The position numbers and the translations under genes were made by a program. From Lentisphaeria bacterium (GTDB lineage Bacteria > Verrucomicrobiota > Lentisphaeria > Victivallales > UBA1829), in the NCBI GenBank assembly GCA_017456805.1, contig JAFTIQ010000090.1, positions 1-8,366 on the forward strand: DNA of 8,366 bases, read 5' to 3'. Position 1 is the first letter of the stretch, and every line of letters begins with the position of its first letter. This document shows positions 1 through 7,215 of the stretch, piece after piece. Below the pieces are notes generated by a model. The model was not told the origin of the DNA, ran no database searches, and saw nothing but the letters and a program-made list of their open reading frames with translations.

Positions 1-103
1 GTGTTGCCTCAGATATGCCGTTCCGGTTGTTCAGGACACGCGAAACAGTTGAACAGGAACACCCTGCTGCCTCTGCAATTTCCTTGATTCCATTGATTTT
101 CAT
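1..103 (-). CDS. LacI-family transcriptional regulator, N-terminal fragment cut by window edge
   Basis: Reading the minus strand from an ATG at 103-101 gives 34 codons that stay open to the left edge. The translation has the LacI-family helix-turn-helix layout: IKEIAEAAG (residues 6-14), then a recognition helix containing STVSRVLNN (18-26), then NGISEAT, the usual lead-in to the hinge region. An AGGAGT ribosome binding site (plus-strand positions 109-114) lies 5 nt before the ATG and fixes the start. LacI-family proteins bind palindromic operators through this domain and sense a sugar or sugar phosphate through a periplasmic-binding-protein-like domain, which here lies outside the window. 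The gene diverges from the GH2 gene and shares a 165-bp control region with it, so it probably regulates this glycoside locus and perhaps itself. The effector cannot be told from the fragment. Confidence 0.9.
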   Translation of the reverse strand, partial: MKINGIKEIAEAAGCSCSTVSRVLNNRNGISEAT

Positions 104-108
104 TGTTT

Positions 109-114
109 ACTCCT
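109..114 (-). promoter_or_regulatory. Ribosome binding site of the LacI-family gene
   Basis: AGGAGT on the minus strand, 5 nt upstream of the ATG at 103-101. It supports this start for a gene that is otherwise truncated. Confidence 0.8.
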
Positions 115-136
115 GAGTTTCTGTGTGTTCTGAAAA

Positions 137-164
137 AATATAATCTGCGTACAGATCTTTTCAA
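137..164 (-). promoter_or_regulatory. Candidate sigma70-type promoter of the LacI-family gene
   Basis: On the minus strand TTGAAA (164-159) and TATATT (142-137) are separated by 16 bp, close to the housekeeping consensus. Transcription would start near 130, leaving a leader of about 27 nt before the ATG at 103. The spacer holds the palindrome ATCTG-CGTA-CAGAT (143-156), placed where a bound repressor would block the promoter. Promoter prediction by eye in AT-rich DNA is uncertain. Confidence 0.45.
143..156. promoter_or_regulatory. Short palindrome, possible LacI-type autoregulatory operator
   Basis: ATCTG-CGTA-CAGAT has perfect 5-bp arms around a 4-bp centre. It lies between the putative -35 and -10 elements of the LacI-family gene. 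Size and position fit an autorepression operator, but the central four bases are not symmetric and I found no second copy in the window. The functional call is inference. Confidence 0.3.
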
Positions 165-168
165 TCAA

Positions 169-186
169 TTTGCATATTTTTTGCAT
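169..186 (+). promoter_or_regulatory. Shared regulatory site, copy A: TTTGCAT-N4-TTTGCAT
   Basis: TTTGCAT occurs at 169-175 and again at 180-186, an 11-bp period that puts both half-sites on the same helical face. A near-identical double repeat is found on the minus strand at 8299-8282 in front of the GH130 operon. Aligned in the direction of transcription the two copies agree at 17 of 19 positions (TTTGCATAWTKTTTGCATT). Because TGCA is self-complementary, the site can also be read as an imperfect inverted repeat TGCAWA-N3-TTTGCA, so both a direct-repeat binder (AraC-like) and a dimeric LacI-type protein are conceivable. Copy A ends 82 nt before the GH2 start and lies 65 bp upstream of the LacI-family start. 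Confidence 0.6.
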
Positions 187-206
187 TGAAATAATTAGCC
201 CCATTC

Positions 207-234
207 TTGATATTTTTCCAGCGAAACCTAAATT
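207..234 (+). promoter_or_regulatory. Weak candidate promoter of the GH2 gene
   Basis: TTGATA (207-212) and TAAATT (229-234) are spaced 16 bp apart, which would start transcription near 241, about 28 nt before the GH2 ATG. The repeat at 169-186 would then be centred near -63, a position typical of activators. The match to consensus is only moderate. Confidence 0.3.
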
Positions 235-255
235 ATTGTATCAGAACGAAAAGAA

Positions 256-262
256 AGAGGTG
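256..262 (+). promoter_or_regulatory. Ribosome binding site that fixes the GH2 start
   Basis: AGAGGTG lies 6 nt before the ATG at 269. The same frame stays open upstream to a TTG at 170, but that start lies inside the TTTGCAT repeat and has no Shine-Dalgarno sequence, so 269 is preferred. Confidence 0.75.
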
Positions 263-268
263 AAAAGA

Positions 269-2569
269 ATGCGCATTTCATTAGATGGTGAATGGAAACT
301 CTATTTGATTCCGCCGGATTCCGGGGTGGAAACTCCTGACAGACTGCAGGGGAATCCCTGTATTCCGGGGCATGTTCCGGGAAATCTGGAACTGGATCTT
401 TTTCACAACGGATTCGGCGGGGATCCGTTTATCGGCGAAAATGCGAATGAGTACCGGAAATACGGAAATTACGATTTCTGGTATGTGAAAGAGTTTCAGA
501 CGGAATCTCCCGGAAAATGGGATTTGGTTCTTGAAGGAGCTGACTGCTTTACGGAAATCTTTCTGAACGGAGAAAAAAGCGGATCCTCGGAAAATGCTCT
601 GATCCCTCACCGTTTCACCGTCGATCTTGAACAGAACAACATTCTTGCGATCCGTATTATCTCTGCTGAAATCGCTGCAAGAAAATATCCGGAAGAGGCT
701 TCTGTTATTGCTCATTTTCCGCCGGTTTATTCTTCTGCCTATTGCCGGAAACCGGCGCATTGCACCGGATGGGATATTCTTCCGTGGCTTTCTCTTGGCG
801 GATTGTGGAAAAGTGTTTTTCTGGAAAAAGAGGCTTCCCCCTTTGCAATCCGTGATCTTTGGGCATATACGCGTTGGATCGACAAAGAAAGCAATTCTGC
901 CCGGATCCGCATGTTTTACAGCCTTTCAGCTGGAAAATCTTCCCTTGCCGGGTGCGAACTTATCATCCGGGGAACTTGCAAAAACTCAACGTTTGTTCAG
1001 AAAACTCCTGCATATTTCACTTATGGTGTCCTGAACATAGATCTTCCATCGCCGGAATTATGGAATCCCCGGGGATACGGAGAGCCCAATCTTTATGATC
1101 TCACTGCAGAATTATGCGATCCGGACGGGACTGTTCTTGCGGAATATCATACTTCATTCGGGGTGCGGACCGCAGAATTGGAACGTACAGAAACCAATTT
1201 CAATGGAGAGGGCGAATTTCTGTTCCGGATCAACGGAACCCCGGTCAGGATCCTCGGGTGCAACCATGTTCCTTTTGACGCGCTTCATTCCCGGGATCCG
1301 GAACGGATGGAACGGACTCTTGCATTGTTCGATGAAATGCAATGCAATATGATCCGGTGCTGGGGCGGCGGCGTTTATGAGAGCGATGCGTTTTATGACT
1401 TCTGCGACCGTCGCGGAATCCTTGTCTGGCAGGATTTTATGTTCGCCTGCGGAGCATATCCTCAGAACGAAACGTTTTTTGATCTGGTGCGCCCTGAGGC
1501 GGAATCCGTGGTCAAACGCTTGCGGCGTCACCCTTCGCTGGTTCTCTGGTGCGGTGATAACGAGTGTGATCAGAGCATGGCATTCGAGGGACTTTCTCTC
1601 AAAAACAACCGGCTGAACCGGGAAATCCTTCCCGGAATTGTTGCCCGGCATGATCCATCACGTCCTTATCTGGAAAGTTCCCCGTATTTCAAGGCAGAAC
1701 TGCAGGGAAAATATTCTTTTGATGAGATCGCCGCTCAGCTTCCGGAAGTTCATCTCTGGGGAACCCGTGAGACATTCAAAATGCCTTATTACAGTGAATT
1801 CAAATCGAAATTTATCAGTGAATCCGGTTGGCACGGGGCTCCGGCTCTTTCCTCAATAAAGAAATTCCTGTCTCCGGAACATTTTGTTTTGGATGAGGAT
1901 GACCCGGAATGGGATTTCCATGCAAGCAACCCCTTTGGGAAAGAGAGTGTTCTCGGCTATCGCAGACATGTGATCGGAAATCAGATCAGAAATTATTTTA
2001 CGGTTCCGGCTCAATCCGTGGAAGATTATGTAAAGAAATCCCAGATTTTTCAGGCAGAAGCAATAAAATTTCTATTGGAAACTGCCCGTCTGAAACCCGA
2101 ATGCAACGGAATTATCTGGTGGAACATGATTGACGGCTGGCCCCAATTCTCCGATTCTGTTGTTGATTATTATTACAGAAAAAAGTTGGCATTTTTCTAT
2201 GCAAAACGGTGTCATTCTCCTTTTTATCTCTGTATGACAGAACCGGATTTCTGGGAAAATACTCTTGTTGCGCTCAATGATTCCTGCAATCCGGTTTCCG
2301 GTACATTTACGGTAGAAAAAGAGGATGGAACGATGCTGCTTTCCGGCAGTTTTGAGCTGCCGCCGTTCTCCCGGAAAAACCTTGGAAAAATCACAACGTT
2401 CCGGGGAGTCAATGAACTGTATTTGATCAAATGGGAAATCAATGGAATCCGCTATGGCAATCATTACATTTCCGGAAACACCCGGATGGAGCCGGACTGG
2501 TATCTTTCCAGACTGCCAGTGATCGCAGCGCTGGACAACTCCTTCGATCCTGATACATTCTGGCTTTGA
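269..2569 (+). CDS. Glycoside hydrolase family 2 protein, beta-mannosidase type
   Basis: A 766-residue retaining glycosidase, most like exo-beta-mannosidases, which remove terminal beta-D-mannose from short oligosaccharides. The start was chosen for the RBS at 256-262 and because the protein then opens with MRISLDGEWKL, the usual beginning of the GH2 sugar-binding domain (about 1-185). An Ig-like domain follows (about 190-305), then the TIM barrel (about 310-640) and a C-terminal beta domain (about 650-766). Family landmarks are MIRCWGGGVYESDAFYDFCD (361-380), LVWQDFMFACGAYP (385-398), LWCGDNE with E432 as likely acid/base, ISESGW with E518 as likely nucleophile, and WWNMIDGWPQFSDS (617-630). 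No signal peptide or membrane segment is visible, so it is probably cytoplasmic. Several motifs depart from typical beta-mannosidases (GWDILPW for GWDWGP; SESGW for SEFG), and it is somewhat shorter than the usual 820-890 residues. Linkage and aglycone preference are uncertain; related GH2 specificities are possible. Confidence 0.92.
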   Translation: MRISLDGEWKLYLIPPDSGVETPDRLQGNPCIPGHVPGNLELDLFHNGFGGDPFIGENANEYRKYGNYDFWYVKEFQTESPGKWDLVLEGADCFTEIFLNGEKSGSSENALIPHRFTVDLEQNNILAIRIISAEIAARKYPEEASVIAHFPPVYSSAYCRKPAHCTGWDILPWLSLGGLWKSVFLEKEASPFAIRDLWAYTRWIDKESNSARIRMFYSLSAGKSSLAGCELIIRGTCKNSTFVQKTPAYFTYGVLNIDLPSPELWNPRGYGEPNLYDLTAELCDPDGTVLAEYHTSFGVRTAELERTETNFNGEGEFLFRINGTPVRILGCNHVPFDALHSRDPERMERTLALFDEMQCNMIRCWGGGVYESDAFYDFCDRRGILVWQDFMFACGAYPQNETFFDLVRPEAESVVKRLRRHPSLVLWCGDNECDQSMAFEGLSLKNNRLNREILPGIVARHDPSRPYLESSPYFKAELQGKYSFDEIAAQLPEVHLWGTRETFKMPYYSEFKSKFISESGWHGAPALSSIKKFLSPEHFVLDEDDPEWDFHASNPFGKESVLGYRRHVIGNQIRNYFTVPAQSVEDYVKKSQIFQAEAIKFLLETARLKPECNGIIWWNMIDGWPQFSDSVVDYYYRKKLAFFYAKRCHSPFYLCMTEPDFWENTLVALNDSCNPVSGTFTVEKEDGTMLLSGSFELPPFSRKNLGKITTFRGVNELYLIKWEINGIRYGNHYISGNTRMEPDWYLSRLPVIAALDNSFDPDTFWL

Positions 2570-2590
2570 TCCTTTATTCGATGCAAAGAA

Positions 2591-2627
2591 AACGGGGATG
2601 CACTCAAATCTGAGAAGCATCCCCGTT
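2591..2627. terminator. Bidirectional hairpin terminator between convergent genes
   Basis: The 11-bp arm AACGGGGATGC (2591-2601) pairs perfectly with GCATCCCCGTT (2617-2627), and the loop contains a further CTCA/TGAG pairing. Read on the minus strand the stem is followed by TTTTCTTT, a good intrinsic terminator for the operon whose last gene ends at 2649. Read on the plus strand the tail is weaker (CGTTTAA), but the hairpin lies 21 nt after the GH2 stop and probably serves it too. Confidence 0.85.
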
Positions 2628-2648
2628 CGTTTAACTGGGAAAATCAAA

Positions 2649-5600
2649 TCATTCCTGACAGAGAAGTTTTGCCTCTCTTGGACCGAATTTCAGTTTTAAT
2701 GTATTCCCGCTGATGGAATAGATTTCTCTTTCTCTATCAAACATATTGAATGCTTTTGCAGGGGATACCCCGTGATAACTTAAAGTGATTTCAACAGGAT
2801 GGTCCGTGTCATTGACGATGATGGAAAGGACTTTATTTCCATATTTCCGCGATGACAGAAGCATTTTCTTCGGAATGTTTGTGATTGTAACCGGAGCATT
2901 CAATGTTTTATCCCAGTAGGGGAAAAATTCGCTTTCGGCATAATTTCCCAGCCAGTCTTCTGCATCATAAGCATGAAAACTTCTGACCATGGCTTTTTTG
3001 GGAATCCAGTATTCGGGATAAGGTTCAATATTGTTTGCCAGACAATAGCCCAGGAAGTGTTTCATTGCCCGGTCGGCTTCCGGCTGGTCAGGAGACCAGG
3101 TTTTATATCTGTCCGGACGCTGAGTTGCCAGAGAAAGTGAAAATTCCTTGATCATGGAAACCACATGTTCCCCGGAACGGTAACCGTAGGAGATTTTCAC
3201 TGGAGTTTCTTTGAAGAGATCATAGTAGTTCTCTTTTGACGCAACAGAGGTAACATAAACTTCTCCGAAGATAAAAATATCAGCAAAGTTTTCTGCGGGG
3301 ACTCTGGTTGTTCCCAGAAGATGCTGCAGGATCACGCCATCTGGATTTTGTGCGCGCAGAACCCGGTAAAGCCGCTTGAAGTATTCCCTTGTTTCGAACA
3401 CATTGAAAGAGGCCTGGGATCTTCCGAATTCATCTTTATAACCGCAGCCGTGTTCCGGGTTGGAACAGATTTTTGCCCAGGAAATATCTGTGTATAAATT
3501 TTCTATTTTGTATTTCCGGATCATTTTTACAAGGTTGTTGAGTTTGAACCAGAAAAATGATTCAGAAGCGAGACAGGCATAAGTATAGGCTTCTCTGTTC
3601 CGGTACGAAATATCTTCTTCCCCTTTGACAGCCAGATAATCTCCGAGGATCGGAAGAGGGGAATGCCAATCTTTGCAGTAATAGTTCCATTCCGGAGAGA
3701 GCGGGCTTGCTGCATGTCCGGTAATATAGTTGAACACTTCCTTGAAGACATTGCCTTTTTTTCCGGCAATATTTTTCAACGTTCTTTCCCGCATGTATTC
3801 TTCCTGATGGGTTTCATACATATCCGTCCAGTATTGCACACCGCTGTGATATGACTTCATCTGATGAAGATTTTTGAATCTCTTGTTCAGCGGCTTGACG
3901 GGTGTGGCGTTGAGATAGAAGGTGATCCGCCGGCTTTTTGTGCTGGAAAGACGGGTGTCGATCAGGTTCAGTTTCACAACACATGCGTTTTGGGTGCGGG
4001 AGATCTCCATGGATTTTCCGAGATTTCTGGTGTACCAGCCCTTGAGATTCTTGGCACCCCACATCAGCCCTCTGTGCTGATTTCCGATCCAGAACGCAGG
4101 CATTTCAGAAAGATTGTTGTAAATCACCGGCGAATTCGGCGGCATTTCCGTTTTGACATGGAAGGTCTGATTATTATCGAATGCATCGACCATTTCATTT
4201 TTCAGGGGGATTTCCAGAGCGCAGGATTCGATCAGTGATCCCGGAGCGAGATCCAGATCCACTTTGATAAACCCGTCAAATTCTGCCTGAAGGGTTGCCT
4301 TGACTTTTGTTCCGTTGACGGTTCCGGAGACCGTATAAAGCGCGGAATCTCCGAGATTTTCGTTCATTTTAGCGGAGAATGTTCCGGTTTTTCCATTGAT
4401 TTTGAGCGTGATCGGAGCTGCAAGGAGTTCCTGATCTTTGGCAACGATCGAAGAGATCAGCCCTTTTCCACCGAATTTATAGGTTCTTCCCCAGCAGGAA
4501 AATTCATTTTTTCCGGCAATGGGCTTTGTCCAGGGCGCAGGCGTTTCATGAGAAAATCCGGTATCACGTTTCGTGAACCACCAGGGGGTTCCATCCGGTT
4601 TGAAATAATATTGATGCGTCCGGAAGATCTGTTTCCCGTTGCTGTCAGAAGCGGTAAGGATCATATCAAACTTTCCGGCGGGGAGATCTTTGATGGAAAA
4701 TGTGATCGGATGATCCCCGTTTTCTGTTCCGGCAGGAACTGTTTTTCTCCAGACTTCTTCCTGTGTGCCTTTTTTCAGCATTTGTACTGTCAGATTAACG
4801 GGTTCTTCTCCGGATTTCCGGCAGACGATCTGAAGATTCTGGTCTTTGATGTCAGTATAGACATAACGATAAACAAGAGATTCTGTTTTTTCGTATGCAA
4901 AAGCATTCGTATAAAGTGTTCCGGATTCGGAGTCCACTGTTACAAACAATGTGGAATCGGCAGGAAGTCCATTCTTTTTTACTGTTTCTCTGATTTCCCT
5001 GCCGGGTTCTGCCGTAATTTTTTTACTCCATGCAAAGGCAAATCTTGTTTTCGTTTTTGCAGAAAGTGAAAACTGATCTTTTCTGGCGGATCCCGCTTTG
5101 AAATCAAAATCAAGTTTATACTCATCTAATTTTCCAATGGAGGCAATATCAAAGAAAACAGGATTTCCGGAGATAATTATTTCAGCAAAATTGACTTTTT
5201 GAGCATATCTGCCGCGGCAGGGGGCAACGGATGCCCAGAGCCGTTCCTGCTGGAATGTTCTTCCTGCATTGAATTTCCATTTACTTCCATTTTCGATTGA
5301 AGCAATTCCAAAATTTTTTATCGGGATTTTTATTTCAGAAGTCCATATCCCATGATTAATTTCATTTTTAATAACAATATCATTTCCAGACCATGTCTGA
5401 TCATTATTTTTGGCATCAAAGAGGGTTCCGATGGAATTCCAGAGAAACTGACAATACGTTCCATTGGGAGCTGTTAAATGAATTTCGACAGAATCATCTT
5501 CCCAAATATCACTGTCTCTGGAGGTTCTTTTGGCAAGAAGTTTATGTGCAGCCGGAGATTGAATCGCAAAATAAATATTTTCTTTATCATGACTCAGGTA

Positions 5601-6428
5601 GTAACGGCTTTGGATCCGGGCGAATTTCTGAGTTTTCAAGTCGAAGAACCCGGTTGCTCCCAGAGAATATTCTCCGGGAGTAACCATGCCGTCCATTTGA
5701 GGGGTACGGGGATTCACCTGCATCCGGAAGGCATTCTTTGCAGGGAAATCCTTTGCATATTTCATGTAAAGCATCTGAATCGCTTCATCGGTGAGCGGGG
5801 TATGGAAGACCTGAAAATCATCCACCATGCTTTTCCCGAAGATGCCGGATGCCCAGCCGGGATCACCGCCGAGATATGACCGGATAAAAGGAACTTCGAT
5901 CGGAGCGATCTTCGCTTCTGCTTTCCGTTTCCCATCAATATAAAGACGGAATCCGTTTGCATCATAGGAAAGAGCCACCTGGTGCCATTCATTGCGTTCC
6001 CAATCGATCTGGGGAACACGCATAAAGTGATCCCGACCGTTCTTTGCAATGGTTACGACAAGTGTGTTTTTCTTCTGAAGATTGGTAAAGCAGTTGATGA
6101 TCAGAAGATTTTTTCCGGGAGCACGGGCATCCAGAAAAAGACGGTTTCCTTTTTGGGAATCCTTATCCCAGTCCAGCGGTTTGATCCAGAAAACGATGGT
6201 TCCTGCTGCGTGCGGAATGATCGTTGATCCGTAGATACGGCATTTCCGTTTTCCGCCTTCTTCGTTTCCGATCTCATACCCTTTTCCGGAAAGTCCGCCG
6301 TCAACTCCGATTTTTTCAAAATCATCCCTGTAATCCGGTTCCGGCATCTTGTGAATGTGCATTTCCTGGGCTGCACAGGAAAGTACGACCCCCGCGGCAA
6401 ATACTGCATGAACAATCTTTTTTACCAT
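2649..6428 (-). CDS. Exported multidomain protein: LamG-like, CBM9-like and GH123/DUF6067-like domains
   Basis: A 1259-residue protein, last in the operon. The ATG at 6428-6426 has a strong GGAGGA site 6 nt upstream. Residues 1-21 form a signal peptide (MVKK, hydrophobic 8-17, SCAAQ); C18 in VLSC could be a weak lipobox, so it may be a lipoprotein or a cleaved secreted protein. A LamG/concanavalin-like domain follows (about 33-225: GTIVFWIKP, NEWHQVALSYD, RLYIDGK, DDFQVFHTPLTDEAI). Next is a CBM9/DOMON-like domain (about 240-425: MDGMVTPGEY, DSDIWEDDSVEIHL, WTSEIKIPI). Beta-rich Ig-like sequence spans about 430-640. The C-terminal half resembles GH123/DUF6067-type glycosidases: a beta domain with PAFWIGNQHRGLMWGAKNLKGW split around 777-798, a barrel-like region (about 850-1165) with LYTDISW (978-984), HGCGY (993-997), REYFKRLYRVL and IFIFGEVY (1051-1058), and a small beta domain to the end. 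D981 and E1056 are candidate active-site acids (inference). Substrate is unknown; a glycan attacked outside the cytoplasm is likely. Confidence 0.88.
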   Translation of the reverse strand: MVKKIVHAVFAAGVVLSCAAQEMHIHKMPEPDYRDDFEKIGVDGGLSGKGYEIGNEEGGKRKCRIYGSTIIPHAAGTIVFWIKPLDWDKDSQKGNRLFLDARAPGKNLLIINCFTNLQKKNTLVVTIAKNGRDHFMRVPQIDWERNEWHQVALSYDANGFRLYIDGKRKAEAKIAPIEVPFIRSYLGGDPGWASGIFGKSMVDDFQVFHTPLTDEAIQMLYMKYAKDFPAKNAFRMQVNPRTPQMDGMVTPGEYSLGATGFFDLKTQKFARIQSRYYLSHDKENIYFAIQSPAAHKLLAKRTSRDSDIWEDDSVEIHLTAPNGTYCQFLWNSIGTLFDAKNNDQTWSGNDIVIKNEINHGIWTSEIKIPIKNFGIASIENGSKWKFNAGRTFQQERLWASVAPCRGRYAQKVNFAEIIISGNPVFFDIASIGKLDEYKLDFDFKAGSARKDQFSLSAKTKTRFAFAWSKKITAEPGREIRETVKKNGLPADSTLFVTVDSESGTLYTNAFAYEKTESLVYRYVYTDIKDQNLQIVCRKSGEEPVNLTVQMLKKGTQEEVWRKTVPAGTENGDHPITFSIKDLPAGKFDMILTASDSNGKQIFRTHQYYFKPDGTPWWFTKRDTGFSHETPAPWTKPIAGKNEFSCWGRTYKFGGKGLISSIVAKDQELLAAPITLKINGKTGTFSAKMNENLGDSALYTVSGTVNGTKVKATLQAEFDGFIKVDLDLAPGSLIESCALEIPLKNEMVDAFDNNQTFHVKTEMPPNSPVIYNNLSEMPAFWIGNQHRGLMWGAKNLKGWYTRNLGKSMEISRTQNACVVKLNLIDTRLSSTKSRRITFYLNATPVKPLNKRFKNLHQMKSYHSGVQYWTDMYETHQEEYMRERTLKNIAGKKGNVFKEVFNYITGHAASPLSPEWNYYCKDWHSPLPILGDYLAVKGEEDISYRNREAYTYACLASESFFWFKLNNLVKMIRKYKIENLYTDISWAKICSNPEHGCGYKDEFGRSQASFNVFETREYFKRLYRVLRAQNPDGVILQHLLGTTRVPAENFADIFIFGEVYVTSVASKENYYDLFKETPVKISYGYRSGEHVVSMIKEFSLSLATQRPDRYKTWSPDQPEADRAMKHFLGYCLANNIEPYPEYWIPKKAMVRSFHAYDAEDWLGNYAESEFFPYWDKTLNAPVTITNIPKKMLLSSRKYGNKVLSIIVNDTDHPVEITLSYHGVSPAKAFNMFDREREIYSISGNTLKLKFGPREAKLLCQE
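2934..3881 (-). other. Putative catalytic barrel of the large exported protein
   Basis: Approximate limits, residues 850-1165. From memory, the order YTD, then HGCGY.DE.G, then RE..KRLY, then NPDG..LQH, then a D-x-F-I-FGE strand end is shared with GH123/DUF6067-type proteins of Planctomycetota and Lentisphaerota. The acidic residues at strand ends (D981, E1056) would point into the active site if this is a TIM barrel. Boundaries were judged by eye. Confidence 0.55.
5154..5711 (-). other. CBM9/DOMON-like carbohydrate-binding domain of the large exported protein
   Basis: Residues about 240-425. It has the CBM9-like order: an opening MDG...GEY, a strand with YYLSHDKENIYFAIQ (276-290), the central DIWEDDSVEIHL (307-318), and a closing WTSEIKIPI and WKFNAGRTF. 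Such domains usually bind glycans and are often attached to secreted glycosidases. The ligand cannot be inferred. Confidence 0.65.
5754..6332 (-). other. LamG/concanavalin-like domain of the large exported protein
   Basis: Residues about 33-225, directly after the signal peptide. The strands GTIVFWIKP, NRLFLDA, NEWHQVALSYD, FRLYIDGK and MVDDFQVFHTPLTDEAIQ follow the standard LamG-3 jelly-roll order, in which the final strand carries the D-D-F and L-T-D-E signature. It is probably a binding or spacer module. Confidence 0.75.
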
Positions 6429-6434
6429 AAGTTG

Positions 6435-6440
6435 TCCTCC
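6435..6440 (-). promoter_or_regulatory. Strong ribosome binding site of the large exported protein
   Basis: GGAGGA (minus strand) stands 6 nt before the ATG at 6428-6426, inside the 27-bp gap after the prepilin gene. It is the best Shine-Dalgarno match in the operon and suggests that the last gene is translated well on its own. Confidence 0.8.
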
Positions 6441-6455
6441 CTTTCTTTGTTACTG

Positions 6456-7190
<735 letters not shown>

Positions 7191-7215
7191 AGTACTCTTC
7201 CTTTCAGTTGTTGTG

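Noticed and set aside
170..268. N-terminal extension of the GH2 gene starting at TTG 170
   Set aside because: It has no ribosome binding site, overlaps the TTTGCAT repeat, and encodes sequence unlike a GH2 N terminus or a signal peptide. The ATG at 269 has a good RBS and begins with the normal GH2 domain.
1154..1651. 165-codon open frame on the minus strand inside the GH2 gene
   Set aside because: It is antisense to the catalytic barrel, where the plus frame has clear GH2 motifs; no start signal.
2072..2647. 191-codon open frame on the minus strand overlapping the GH2 3' end
   Set aside because: It is antisense to a well-conserved GH2 region and runs through the convergent terminator hairpin. 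No family features are visible.
4548..5069. 173-codon open frame on the plus strand
   Set aside because: It lies wholly antisense to the large exported gene, whose domains are continuous here. The translation is low-complexity-like (many C, F, R, S) with no recognisable motif and no RBS.
5748..5768. TTTGCATATTTCAT within the large gene, as a third copy of the regulatory repeat
   Set aside because: Only one TTTGCAT is present; the second half-site at 11-bp spacing is missing, and the sequence is coding.
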